Source: Ectothiorhodospiraceae bacterium WFHF3C12 (GTDB taxonomy: Bacteria > Pseudomonadota > Gammaproteobacteria > Nitrococcales > Nitrococcaceae). From it: a stretch of 64,000 nt of DNA. The notes below the pieces were generated by a model. The model was not told the DNA's origin. It ran no database searches and saw only the letters and a list, made by a program, of their open reading frames with translations. A program made the position numbers and the translations under genes. Of this stretch, positions 8,293 to 16,619 are shown in pieces (the first letter of the stretch is position 1; every line of letters begins with the position of its first letter). Where the stretch lies: the NCBI GenBank assembly GCA_013519935.1, contig JACDUA010000009.1:1-64000 (forward strand). The letters are read 5' to 3'.

Positions 8293-8705
8293 CGGTGCGG
8301 GTTCTGGTCCTCTGCACCGGTAATTCCTGCCGCTCACAGATGGCGGAAGGGTGGCTGCGCTCGATGGGTGGCGATGCCGTCGAAGTCCGATCGGCGGGGC
8401 TGGAGGCCCACGGCCAGAATCCCCGGGCCCTGGCGGTGATGGGCGAGGCGGGCGTCGATATTTCCCGCCAGCCGTCCAGTGTCGTGAACGACGAGGACAT
8501 CGCCTGGGCGGAGACGGTGATCACGGTCTGCGGACACGCCGACGAGCACTGCCCGGTTCTGCCGCCGACGGTCCGGAGATTGCACTGGCCGTTGCAGGAT
8601 CCGGTGAAGGCTAAGGGAGACGAGGCGCAGATCATGGCCGAGTTCCGCCGGGTTCGCGATGACATCCGCGACCGGGTCCGCTCGTTTCTGGCCAACCAAT
8701 CCTGA
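8289..8705 (+). CDS. arsC: Second arsenate reductase, thioredoxin-coupled type
   Basis: 138 residues. P-loop [14 protein letters not shown] carries Cys9 and Cys14, and [12 protein letters not shown] gives Cys81 and Cys88, the nucleophile and redox pair of the Staphylococcus-type thioredoxin-dependent ArsC. The frame is open from 8259, but a GTG at 8289 overlaps the arsR stop as GTGA and starts the protein at the family position ([12 protein letters not shown]). Having two reductases of different subtypes in one operon suggests two electron donors. Confidence 0.85.
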   Translation: MTVRVLVLCTGNSCRSQMAEGWLRSMGGDAVEVRSAGLEAHGQNPRALAVMGEAGVDISRQPSSVVNDEDIAWAETVITVCGHADEHCPVLPPTVRRLHWPLQDPVKAKGDEAQIMAEFRRVRDDIRDRVRSFLANQS

Positions 8706-8731
8706 ACGTTCAGCAAAGGCAGGCAGAACAC

Positions 8732-9817
8732 ATGAGTGCACAGTGCGACGTTACGGCGCGCCGCAGTACCGGCGAGGTGATGGGGCTTTTCGAACGCTAC
8801 CTCAGCGTCTGGGTGGCCCTGGCCATCGTCGCCGGGCTGGTCCTCGGCAACGCCTTTCCGGGGATTTTCGATTTCCTCAGCGGCCTCGAGGTGGCGCGGG
8901 TCAACCTGGTGGTCGCCGTCCTCATCTGGGCCATGGTCTACCCCATGATGATCAACGTGGACTTCTCGTCCCTGCGTCACGTGGGGGACAAGCCGAAGGG
9001 GTTGACGGTCACCCTGGTGGTGAACTGGCTCATCAAGCCCTTCACCATGGCGGGCCTGGGGCTGCTTTTCTTCGAATGGTTCTTCGCCGGTCTGGTCAGC
9101 GAGGCGGAGGCGCAGTCCTTCATCGCCGGCATGATTCTGCTCGGCGCGGCGCCCTGCACGGCCATGGTCTTCGTCTGGAGCCAGCTGACGCGCGGTGACG
9201 CGACCTACACGCTGGTTCAGGTAGCGCTGAACGATCTCATCATGATCTTCGCATTCGCGCCCATTGTCGCGCTGTTGCTGGGGATGGCCGACGTCATCGT
9301 GCCCTGGGAGACGCTGCTCCTGTCGGTGGGGCTCTACGTGGTCATTCCGCTCATTGCCGGGACCATCACCCGCCGGGTGTTGACGGCCCGGGGCGGGGAG
9401 GCGGCCGTGCGCCGGTTCACCGACCGCATCAAGCCGGCGACCATCGTCGGCCTGGTGGTCACGGTGCTCATCCTTTTCGCCTTCCAGGGCGGGCGCATCC
9501 TCGATCAGCCGCTGGTCATCGCGCTTATCGCCGTGCCGCTGATCATCCAGAGCGTGGGCATTTTCGCCATCGCCTACGGCTGGTCCCGCGCCTGGCGGAT
9601 TCCCATCGCCATCGGCGCGCCGGCGGCCCTGATCGGCACGTCCAACTTCTTCGAGTTGGCCGTGGCGGTGGCCATCAGCCTGTTCGGTCTGAACTCGGGG
9701 GCGGCCCTGGCCACGGTGGTCGGCGTCCTGGTGGAGGTGCCGGTGATGCTGGCCCTGGTGGCGCTGGTGAATCGCAGCCGGCGATGGTACGGGGAGAGCG
9801 CTGGCGTCTCGGGATAG
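8732..9817 (+). CDS. arsB: Arsenite efflux transporter, ACR3 family
   Basis: 361-residue inner-membrane carrier with about ten helices that extrudes arsenite. The segments [28 protein letters not shown] (with the conserved Cys) and [11 protein letters not shown] are hallmarks of Acr3 rather than the unrelated ArsB permease; the symbol arsB is used as annotators often do for Acr3. It begins 26 bases after the second reductase with an AGGCAG-type SD. A second in-frame ATG at 8780 ([11 protein letters not shown]) is closer to the family start and is an alternative. Last gene of the ars operon. Confidence 0.9.
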   Translation: MSAQCDVTARRSTGEVMGLFERYLSVWVALAIVAGLVLGNAFPGIFDFLSGLEVARVNLVVAVLIWAMVYPMMINVDFSSLRHVGDKPKGLTVTLVVNWLIKPFTMAGLGLLFFEWFFAGLVSEAEAQSFIAGMILLGAAPCTAMVFVWSQLTRGDATYTLVQVALNDLIMIFAFAPIVALLLGMADVIVPWETLLLSVGLYVVIPLIAGTITRRVLTARGGEAAVRRFTDRIKPATIVGLVVTVLILFAFQGGRILDQPLVIALIAVPLIIQSVGIFAIAYGWSRAWRIPIAIGAPAALIGTSNFFELAVAVAISLFGLNSGAALATVVGVLVEVPVMLALVALVNRSRRWYGESAGVSG

Positions 9818-9844
9818 GTCGGACGATTGGGCCGGGTTCGTGAA

Positions 9845-9930
9845 GGCACCTGCAGGAGCGGTGCGAACGGCGATTCACCTGGGCGAGCCCGGGAGGTCCG
9901 ATCGCGCCTTGCGGCGCTCCTACAGGTGCC
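9845..9930. repeat. REP-like inverted repeat
   Basis: GGCACCTGCAGGAGCG (9845-9860) is inverted as CGCTCCTACAGGTGCC (9915-9930) with one mismatch. A third copy of the unit, CGCTCCTACCGGTGCC, is at 10120-10135 beside a GCGGCC-agt-GGCCGC hairpin (10108-10122). These resemble the dispersed REP family of gammaproteobacteria. The whole 9818-10240 gap holds only such repeats and a terminator. Confidence 0.6.
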
Positions 9931-9959
9931 CGAACTGCCCGGGACGGTCGGCACGGCAG

Positions 9960-9987
9960 GGTGGATCAGGCGAAGCCGTAATCCACC
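9960..9987. repeat. Hairpin repeat (GGTGGAT...ATCCACC)
   Basis: Seven-base perfect arms GGTGGAT and ATCCACC enclose a GGCGAAGCC core. It is of the short intergenic palindrome type common in proteobacteria and of a different family from the flanking REP-like units. Confidence 0.5.
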
Positions 9988-10186
9988 ATCGCCAGACCCC
10001 ATCGCCACCATTGGGCGGCCTCCGGACTTCCGAGATTCCCCAGCCCGCGGAAATTGCGGAACGTTGGGTGAATCTGGCCAGGTGCTTGGGCTGTCCGGCA
10101 GGCGTTCGCGGCCAGTGGCCGCTCCTACCGGTGCCGTTCCCGAGCACGCGAAGATCGGTGTCTATCCGTGATCATCTGTGGCCAAG

Positions 10187-10213
10187 CAAAAAGAGGCCGC
10201 CCGAAGGCGGCCT
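10187..10213 (-). terminator. Rho-independent terminator of the cytochrome gene
   Basis: On the minus strand an 8-bp stem AGGCCGCC/GGCGGCCT with a TTCG loop is followed by CTTTTTG. It lies 28 bases after the stop of the leftward cytochrome c lipoprotein gene. Confidence 0.85.
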
Positions 10214-10240
10214 GAAGTCACGGGAATCGGTGCCTCGACT

Positions 10241-11923
10241 TCAGTCGTTCCAGCGCAGCCGGATATCGTAGTCGTCGACCCGGTGCTGGGGCTCCAGTGG
10301 CACGCTCTCTTCCGGGTCTATCTCCGGATAGACATTGTCCACGGGCTCGACGGTGGCGTCGCGGCCATAGATGAAGCTCTGTTCCTCCACGATAACGCGG
10401 TAGGCCTTGTTCAGCCGCAGCGCCCGGTCGCGCGATGGCGTGATGAGCTCGTACACGCTGGCCTCGCGCACCGCCTCTTCCTTGACGGTGCCGTCCTCGT
10501 TGAACCACCGGGCCTGCATCTCGTCGTTGGCGCGGAATTCGTTGCCCCCGCCCACGCGCCGAAGGTACTGCAGGATCTCCCCCTCGTTGCCACCGTAGTT
10601 GGGAACGTCGCGCATGCCGCGAAGATCGATGTAGCCCCACCCCGCGGCTCCCGTTACCTTGCGCGGGAAGGCGAACGTCTGGTCAATGGTGGTGCCGATG
10701 GAGGTGTGGCAGCCCATGCAGAACTTGTTCTCTTCGCGGGTCTGTTGACGCAGCGTACCGTCGGCGTCCTCGATGAAGCCGAGTACCAGCCAGCCGAATC
10801 CGTTGGACAGACCCTGGTCGCCCTGGTCGGCGTAGCGCGGCAGGTTGCCATCGCGCTTTTCCTGCTGCTCATTGCCGTACAGGGACCTTAGCTGGGCGTT
10901 GTCGTACATCCGGATCTTCTTCATGTAACGCACTTCCTTCATGCGCCGCGGGACGAAAACATCTCCCGCTTCATTCACGCCGACGTAGCGGACCGTGTGC
11001 AGGAATTGCGTGCCCTGCGGGTACAGCATGTCTGCCACGGGGACGTCGGAGGCATTGCCGAAATAGTATTCCGGCCGTGACACCTCGGAGACCACGGTGT
11101 ATTGACCGTCATTGTTGAGGTCCGCGCAGACCTGGTTCTCATCGATGGGCGGCGTGCTCACGCGGTCCAGCTGCTTGATGGCCGCTTCCAGCGCGGCCAG
11201 GTTCGCCATGTAGACGTCACCCGAATACGCCGAGCCGGTCTGTTGGCAGGCATTCTGCCGGAACGCCTCCGGGAGCCGGATCATGACGTCATCGGTGGAG
11301 CCGTTGGTCGGCCAGAAGGTGCTGGGCAGGGGTTTGTAGTTGAACGCGACCCAGCCGCTGCCATCCCGGGCAAAGCCGTGCTCGTCGAATGCCTCGGCGC
11401 CCAGCGCCAGATCCTCGATCCGGGGCACCGGGCCCTCCCACTGCGGATCGTTAGCCAACGCTCGGATGAACGGGTCGTAGTTGTCCTCATTGATCCAGGC
11501 GAGTATCTCCGCGTCGGAGATGGCGGCGACTTCCTCGGAGCGGTCCACGAAGAGGTTGGCCCAGTGGTTGGTCTCGCCCAGCTCGGAGAACGCATAAACC
11601 CCTTGAAGATGGGCGTCACTCATGTAATTGGGCCGATCCCAGTCGTCGTAGTTCTGGTGGCAGGTATAACAGGGATTGAAGCGGGCTTCGGTCTTCGTGT
11701 AGCACTGCGGCGGTATCGGCGCCTCGGCGTTCAGTACCTTGGCCGGGTCTGGCGGCAGCTGCCGCGCCACGGGCGGTTCGGGCTCGGTCTCCCCGGTCGA
11801 AGTGCCGGATTCTTCGGGGGCGGGCTGCTGGCGAGGCTCTTCCGGTGTTGAACCATCGGACCCGCCGCAGGCGGTGATCAGGACACTAAGCGTGAATAGC
11901 AGTGCAGGCTTCAGGGGATTCAT
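10241..11923 (-). CDS. Predicted diheme cytochrome c lipoprotein
   Basis: 560 residues. A signal peptide with lipobox (LITAC, Cys19) is followed by a low-complexity Pro/Glu/Thr linker (to about residue 60). Two CxxCH heme c sites are visible: CYTCH at 85-89 and CMGCH at 402-406; candidate distal ligands cannot be assigned. It should be a membrane-anchored periplasmic electron carrier. I do not recognise the family between the two hemes. It lies downstream of the PhoX-like lipoprotein on the same strand, separated by a GC-rich hairpin, and ends at a strong terminator. SD GAGGAAG precedes the ATG. Function unknown; a partner role for the PhoX-like protein is only suggested by adjacency. Confidence 0.75.
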   Translation of the reverse strand: MNPLKPALLFTLSVLITACGGSDGSTPEEPRQQPAPEESGTSTGETEPEPPVARQLPPDPAKVLNAEAPIPPQCYTKTEARFNPCYTCHQNYDDWDRPNYMSDAHLQGVYAFSELGETNHWANLFVDRSEEVAAISDAEILAWINEDNYDPFIRALANDPQWEGPVPRIEDLALGAEAFDEHGFARDGSGWVAFNYKPLPSTFWPTNGSTDDVMIRLPEAFRQNACQQTGSAYSGDVYMANLAALEAAIKQLDRVSTPPIDENQVCADLNNDGQYTVVSEVSRPEYYFGNASDVPVADMLYPQGTQFLHTVRYVGVNEAGDVFVPRRMKEVRYMKKIRMYDNAQLRSLYGNEQQEKRDGNLPRYADQGDQGLSNGFGWLVLGFIEDADGTLRQQTREENKFCMGCHTSIGTTIDQTFAFPRKVTGAAGWGYIDLRGMRDVPNYGGNEGEILQYLRRVGGGNEFRANDEMQARWFNEDGTVKEEAVREASVYELITPSRDRALRLNKAYRVIVEEQSFIYGRDATVEPVDNVYPEIDPEESVPLEPQHRVDDYDIRLRWND

Positions 11924-11975
11924 TGGGGGTCTTCCTCGGACGGGACCTTCATGGGGTCCGGGATGCCAACCAGAA

Positions 11976-12008
11976 GACGGGGACGGCCCCGGCAGGACCG
12001 TCCCCGTC
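11976..12008. terminator. Strong hairpin between PhoX-like and cytochrome genes
   Basis: GACGGGGACGG pairs perfectly with CCGTCCCCGTC across an 11-base loop. There is no clean T-run on the minus strand, so it may be a processing or attenuation hairpin that sets relative expression of the two genes rather than a full terminator. Confidence 0.55.
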
Positions 12009-12028
12009 GTTTGCGAACGTCCCGGGGT

Positions 12029-13897
12029 TCAGGCCTCCGGATCGAACAGCCAGAGCATGTTGTTCTCGTGCTCGCCGGTGTCCTCGCCGATGACCACCTT
12101 GCCGTCGTCGAGAACGATGACGTTGTCCGGCTCGGAGATGTTGTTGACGTTGCAGTTGTTCACCGCACGCTCCGGATAGTAAGGGCCACCCACGAGCACC
12201 GGTTCCATGCGGCTGATGTCGTAGTCGGCCTCCAGGGGCATGCGGTAGACCACCCCGCAGTCTCCGGCGATGTCGTCGATCTGGATGTCGCCCTGCCCGT
12301 CGGTCATGGTGGCGTTAACGTTGGACATGGCCACGTAGGCGAAGGCCTGGCTCACGCTGCCCGCCAGCGGGCCGGTGCCCTCGACGGCGGCCTCGGCGCG
12401 GTTGCGGTTGACGCGCAGGCCTTCCTTCTTCCGGAACTCGCCGGTGGCGCCCAGCGCGACGGCGGCCTTGCGGCTTTCCAGGAAAGCCACGCGATCGTCG
12501 CCGAAGCTGTCGTCCTCCACCGTGCCGTCGCCGTCCAGGTCCTGGCCGGTTTTGCCTTCGGCCCAGTTGTTGATCTCCTCGTCGGAGATGTAGCTGTTCT
12601 GGCCGGCCACGTAGTCGCTGGTATCGATGCCGTCGTATTCGTCGACCCAGCCCTCGATCGTTGCATTGTCGCCGCTGGCGAGCTCGATCCACTCGATGGC
12701 CAGCGCGGCTTCCGCGGGATGGGTTACGTTGGCCTGGGTGATGGCGGCCGCGTACAGGCTGCCGCTGGAGAGATCACCGGCCGCGTCGGCCACGAACTTG
12801 AAGAGGACTGTCCCGGTGCCGTCGTCGGAGAGGTAGACGGTACGGTCGTCCGGCATCACTTCGGCGTTCTCGTGGGAAAAGCGGCCCAGGGTAAAGTGCT
12901 TGACGGGCGTGGCCGCGCCGGCGGGGTCGGTGATCTCGACGATATAGCCGTAGTCGTACGGATTCGGGTACGTGCCGCCGAGATAGGTCTCCAGGGCGAC
13001 CTGGTCCCCGTGATAATCGTAGTTGGCGTTGTTCCAGTCGGCCGTATCGTCGAAATACAGCTCCTCCGAGGTCAGGGGCGTGCTCCAGGGGGACATGGTG
13101 CCGAAGCAGTTGACCCAGGTACCGTTGACGCTGGAGAAGTCGATCATGCCATTGCCGGCGTCATTGATGACGCTCCATTCCCCGGTACCGGTGTCGCGCT
13201 GCACGCGCAGCCGGCTCATGCCGCCGGGGCGGTCCTCCCAGTTCGAGAACAGCCAGCCGTTGTCGGCGTCGATCCGGACGTAACCATTGAAGTCGGGATC
13301 GTTGGACTGCTTGATGGCGGTGGTCCCGTCCGTGGCGACGATCCGCCCGAGGCCATTGGGCAGGTCGCCCCCGAAAGTGTCGCCTTCCTGGCCGAGAACG
13401 TTGTAGGTGCCCACTGCGGTGCGCACCGTCTCCTTTTCGGCCGCGGTAATCGGCAGCGCCAGATCGGGGATATCGGTGCCGCCGGCGGCGCTGAAGTCGT
13501 GACCGCGAATCACGCCGAGCGAGGCCAGGTTATAGGTGACGCCGGACGCGTCCGTCTCGTCGTTGGCGTCGTCCGGGTGCTGCACGTTGAAGAACAGATC
13601 GCCGTCCGCCGTGAGTTCGATGCCCGTGATCTCGGCACCGAGGGGCACGGTGGCCAGGCGCTTCAGGCCGGCCGGCCGTGCGCTGGTCAGGGCGTCCGTT
13701 CCGTCCTGCCCGTCGGCACCGTCAACGCCGTCCGCGCCGTCGGCGCCGTCGGATCCCGGCGCGCCGGCGGCGCCGTCGGTACCATCCACACCGTCATCGC
13801 CGTCGTCGCCACCGCAGCCCGCCACGCCGGCGGCCAGAAGGGCGGCCAGGGCGAGGGCGGACAGCCTGGAAAGATCAATCCCGTTGCGTTCCGTCAT
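12029..13897 (-). CDS. PhoX-like lipoprotein with collagen-like Gly-X-Y repeats
   Basis: 622 residues. Lipobox AGVAGC gives lipid-anchored Cys28. Directly after it, residues 30-68 form thirteen uninterrupted Gly-X-Y triplets rich in Asp and Ala (GDD, GVD, GTD, GAP, GAD), a collagen-like stalk. The rest (about 75-622) has the layout of the DUF839/PhoX family: propeller-like repeats, SHENAEVMPDDRTVYLSDDG, and the final DNVIVLDDGKVVIGEDTGEHENN. In PhoX, such acidic and Asn residues bind Ca and Fe for phosphomonoesterase activity. No Tat motif is seen; export looks Sec-type. SD GAGGAG precedes the ATG. Phosphatase activity is inferred, not shown; the cytochrome gene follows 105 bases on. Confidence 0.75.
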   Translation of the reverse strand: MTERNGIDLSRLSALALAALLAAGVAGCGGDDGDDGVDGTDGAAGAPGSDGADGADGVDGADGQDGTDALTSARPAGLKRLATVPLGAEITGIELTADGDLFFNVQHPDDANDETDASGVTYNLASLGVIRGHDFSAAGGTDIPDLALPITAAEKETVRTAVGTYNVLGQEGDTFGGDLPNGLGRIVATDGTTAIKQSNDPDFNGYVRIDADNGWLFSNWEDRPGGMSRLRVQRDTGTGEWSVINDAGNGMIDFSSVNGTWVNCFGTMSPWSTPLTSEELYFDDTADWNNANYDYHGDQVALETYLGGTYPNPYDYGYIVEITDPAGAATPVKHFTLGRFSHENAEVMPDDRTVYLSDDGTGTVLFKFVADAAGDLSSGSLYAAAITQANVTHPAEAALAIEWIELASGDNATIEGWVDEYDGIDTSDYVAGQNSYISDEEINNWAEGKTGQDLDGDGTVEDDSFGDDRVAFLESRKAAVALGATGEFRKKEGLRVNRNRAEAAVEGTGPLAGSVSQAFAYVAMSNVNATMTDGQGDIQIDDIAGDCGVVYRMPLEADYDISRMEPVLVGGPYYPERAVNNCNVNNISEPDNVIVLDDGKVVIGEDTGEHENNMLWLFDPEA

Positions 13898-14222
13898 GGT
13901 TGCTCCTCAGCTTCAATAGTGACGTTGCTCAGTCGGCCGCTTGGGTCCAGCACCCGCGTCGAGGCGTTCTGGTTGGATTGCGGTGGCTGGGTGCGCCGGG
14001 GCTGGCCGGTCAAAGCGGCACCACCGCGATGCATTCCCCCCGTACTGCCCAATGGCCGGACATGCAGGGGGGAGGCTGACACCGGAATGTTTAAAGAGAT
14101 TGGAGCTTCGGTGACGGTTGCGGGTCAGATTTGTTGCAGCGGGCGTGACCGCGTCGGTTGTTCCGCGGCTGTTCGGGGCCGGATAATCGAGGCCTTATTG
14201 GGCAGGTGGTGAGGAGTGGGCC
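13898..14222. other. Intergenic region between divergent PhoX-like and M23 genes
   Basis: 325 bases that should carry two divergent promoters. I looked for paired CTGTCAT Pho boxes and found none, and saw no clear -10/-35 pair, coding ORF or hairpin. The PhoX-like gene SD (GAGGAG) is at its left edge. Confidence 0.5.
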
Positions 14223-15056
14223 GTGCGCAGGATCGCGTCAGTCATATTGGTCGTACTTTTGGGGGCGCCCGCCGTTGTATCGGCACTGGAGCTCAGCGGT
14301 TCGCTGATTCAGGGCGGCGTCGTCCGCGGAGAGGTCCAGCCGGGTTCGGAGGTGGTCTTCGACGGGCGCAAGATCCGGGTGTCCGAGCAGGGCCGCTTCG
14401 TCCTCGGCTTCGACCGGGACGCACCGGAGAAGATGCGGCTGGAAGTCACACGCCCTGACGGGCAGACGTCCGTGAGGGCGTTGCGGGTCGAGCAGCGAGA
14501 GTACGACATCCAGCGCATCGATGGCCTGCCGCCGCGAAAGGTCACGCCCAACGAGGCGGACCTCAAGCGAATCCGTCAGGAGGGGGCGCTGATACGTGAG
14601 GCCCGCAAACGCAATGACCCGCGTACCGATTTCGCCACCGACTGGATCTGGCCGGTGACCGGGCCGATCTCCGGGGTCTACGGCAGCCAGCGCATCCTCA
14701 ACGGCGAGCCGCGCCGGCCGCACTACGGCTGGGACATCGCCGTGCCCACCGGTACGCCGGTCAAGGCGCCGGCCCCGGGCGTCGTCACCCTGGTCCACGA
14801 CGACATGTTCTTCTCCGGCGGCACGCTGCTGCTGGACCACGGCCACGGCCTGACTTCCGCCTTCCTGCATCTCAGTCGCATCACGGTGGCCGAGGGGGAG
14901 CGCGTCGAGAAGGGTGAGAAAATCGCCGAGGTGGGCGCCACCGGGCGCGTCACGGGCGCCCATCTGGACTGGCGCATGAACTGGTTCAACAGTCGCGTCG
15001 ACCCCCGGACCCTCGTCGGCCCCATGCCGGAAGACCGAGCTGCGGCCGGGGAATAG
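14223..15056 (+). CDS. Secreted M23 family peptidase (LytM type)
   Basis: 277 residues with a GTG start and a Sec signal peptide (cleaved near VSA-LEL). An N-terminal beta domain (about 25-110) precedes the M23 domain (about 140-265). The first zinc motif is HYGWDIA (HxxxD). The second motif reads GAHLDWRMNWF, so the usual HxH is HxD: the catalytic His is kept and the second zinc ligand is Asp. I recall this HLDWRMNW form as a recurrent subfamily, so it is not necessarily inactive. It would cut peptidoglycan cross-links in the periplasm. It overlaps the photolyase gene by one base, which implies one transcript. Confidence 0.85.
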   Translation: MRRIASVILVVLLGAPAVVSALELSGSLIQGGVVRGEVQPGSEVVFDGRKIRVSEQGRFVLGFDRDAPEKMRLEVTRPDGQTSVRALRVEQREYDIQRIDGLPPRKVTPNEADLKRIRQEGALIREARKRNDPRTDFATDWIWPVTGPISGVYGSQRILNGEPRRPHYGWDIAVPTGTPVKAPAPGVVTLVHDDMFFSGGTLLLDHGHGLTSAFLHLSRITVAEGERVEKGEKIAEVGATGRVTGAHLDWRMNWFNSRVDPRTLVGPMPEDRAAAGE

Positions 15057-16615
15057 TGCGCAACCTGGTCATCGTCCTCGGCGACCAGCTCGATGGCGGG
15101 TCGTCCGCCCTCGACGGCTTCGATCCCGCCCGGGACGCGCTGTGGATGGCGGAGGTCGCGGAGGAGCTGACCTACGTTCCCGTCCACAAGCTGCGTATCC
15201 ACGCCTTTCTCAGCGCCATGCGCCACTTTCGGGACGCGTGCCGCGGACTTGGCTGGACGGTTCACTACTCGGCGCTTCCCGGGAACGCGGAAGACGATGT
15301 CGCCGGGGATTTCCAGGGCATGCTGGAGCGGCAGGTGCCCGGGCTTTCTCCGCAACGGCTGGTCGTCACCGAGCCCGGGGACTTCCGGGTGCTGCAGCGG
15401 CTGCGCGATGCCGCCGGGCGACTTGATCTGCCGCTGGAGATTCGCGAGGACCGGCATTTTCTGATCACGGTCGAGACATTCGCTGAGTGGGCCCGGAACC
15501 GGAAGTCCCTGGTCATGGAGCAGTTCTACCGGTGGATGCGCCGGCGCTTCGACGTGCTGATGGACGGCGGCGAACCGGTCGGAGACGCCTGGAACTTCGA
15601 CCGGGACAACCTCGCGACCTTTGGCCGTGGCGGACCCGGTAACCTGCCGGCGTGGCCGCATCGGGCGGAGACCGCCATCGAGGATGAAGTCCGCGCGCTG
15701 GTCGAGGCCCGGTTCCCCGACCATCCGGGGCTGCTGGATGGAACGGACCTGCCGCTCACCCGGCAACAGGCACTGACGTGGCTCGAACGATTCGTGGACG
15801 AGCGGCTGCCCCGTTTCGGCGCCTACCAGGACGCGCTCTGGCAGGGCGAGCCATTTCTCTATCATTCCCGGCTGTCTTTCGCGTTGAACCTCAAGCTGCT
15901 CCGCCCGCGGGAATGCATCGACGCGGCGGAGGCGGCTTACCGCAACGGCCATGCACCGCTGAACGCCGTGGAGGGATTCATCCGGCAGCTGCTGGGCTGG
16001 CGGGAGTTCATCCGCGGCGTCTACTGGCTGAAGATGCCGGACTACGCCGATCTCAACGCCCTGGGCCACCGGGCGGAGCTGCCCGCCCTCTACTGGGACG
16101 GCGGCACGGACATGGCCTGCGTGGCCGACGCGATGGACGGGGTGCTGCGACACGGCTATGCCCACCACATCCAGCGGTTGATGGTGCTGGGCCTGTTCGC
16201 GCTGCTCTACGGCGCGCACCCCTACCGCTTCCACGAATGGCACATGGCCATGTACCTGGATGCCGTGGACTGGGTAAGCCTGCCGAACACGCTGGGCATG
16301 AGCCAGTTCGGGGATGGCGGCATCGTGGGAACCAAGCCCTATAGCGCCAGCGGTCAGTACATCAAACGCATGGGCAACTACTGCGCCGGCTGCCGCTACG
16401 AACCCGGGACGGCCAGCGGCGAGCGGGCATGCCCGTTCACGGTCTTCTACTGGGACTTCCTCGATCGCCACGGCGAGCGTTTTCGGGGCAACCCCCGCAT
16501 GGCTTTTCAGCTGAAGAACCTGGATCGCAAGCGCAATGACCCGGCGGCCATGGGCGCCATCCGCGATACGGCCGGGCGCCTGCGCCAGTCACTCGTCGAA
16601 GGTGAGCGGGTCTGA
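15056..16615 (+). CDS. phrB: Iron-sulfur bacterial cryptochrome/(6-4) photolyase
   Basis: 519 residues; GTG start overlapping the M23 stop. The N-terminal Rossmann-like domain begins RNLVIVLGDQLD, and the helical FAD domain includes the GWREFIRGVYWLKMP region and IQRLMVLGLFALLYG. Four Cys at 355, 443, 446 and 459 (DMACVAD, NYCAGCRY, ERACPF) match in number and spacing the [4Fe-4S] ligands of the FeS-BCP family, whose type member is Agrobacterium PhrB. The enzyme would use blue light to repair (6-4) photoproducts. The coupling to an envelope peptidase is odd and probably not functional. Confidence 0.9.
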   Translation: MRNLVIVLGDQLDGGSSALDGFDPARDALWMAEVAEELTYVPVHKLRIHAFLSAMRHFRDACRGLGWTVHYSALPGNAEDDVAGDFQGMLERQVPGLSPQRLVVTEPGDFRVLQRLRDAAGRLDLPLEIREDRHFLITVETFAEWARNRKSLVMEQFYRWMRRRFDVLMDGGEPVGDAWNFDRDNLATFGRGGPGNLPAWPHRAETAIEDEVRALVEARFPDHPGLLDGTDLPLTRQQALTWLERFVDERLPRFGAYQDALWQGEPFLYHSRLSFALNLKLLRPRECIDAAEAAYRNGHAPLNAVEGFIRQLLGWREFIRGVYWLKMPDYADLNALGHRAELPALYWDGGTDMACVADAMDGVLRHGYAHHIQRLMVLGLFALLYGAHPYRFHEWHMAMYLDAVDWVSLPNTLGMSQFGDGGIVGTKPYSASGQYIKRMGNYCAGCRYEPGTASGERACPFTVFYWDFLDRHGERFRGNPRMAFQLKNLDRKRNDPAAMGAIRDTAGRLRQSLVEGERV

Positions 16616-16619
16616 GCGC

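Noticed and set aside
13690-13810. Short tandem-like repeat resembling a CRISPR or VNTR
   Set aside because: It is the coding sequence of the Gly-X-Y triplets of the PhoX-like lipoprotein; spacing is 9 bases and there are no unique spacers.
11951-14212. 753-codon open frame on the plus strand opposite the PhoX-like gene
   Set aside because: It mirrors a gene with clear motifs, lipobox and SD on the other strand; high GC makes long antisense frames common. No recognisable domain.
13898-14222. Possible Pho box upstream of the PhoX-like gene
   Set aside because: No paired CTGTCAT-like repeats with 4-base spacing were found.
14723-16471. 582-codon open frame opposite the photolyase and M23 genes
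   Set aside because: Both sense genes are well supported by catalytic and cluster residues; the antisense has no family features.
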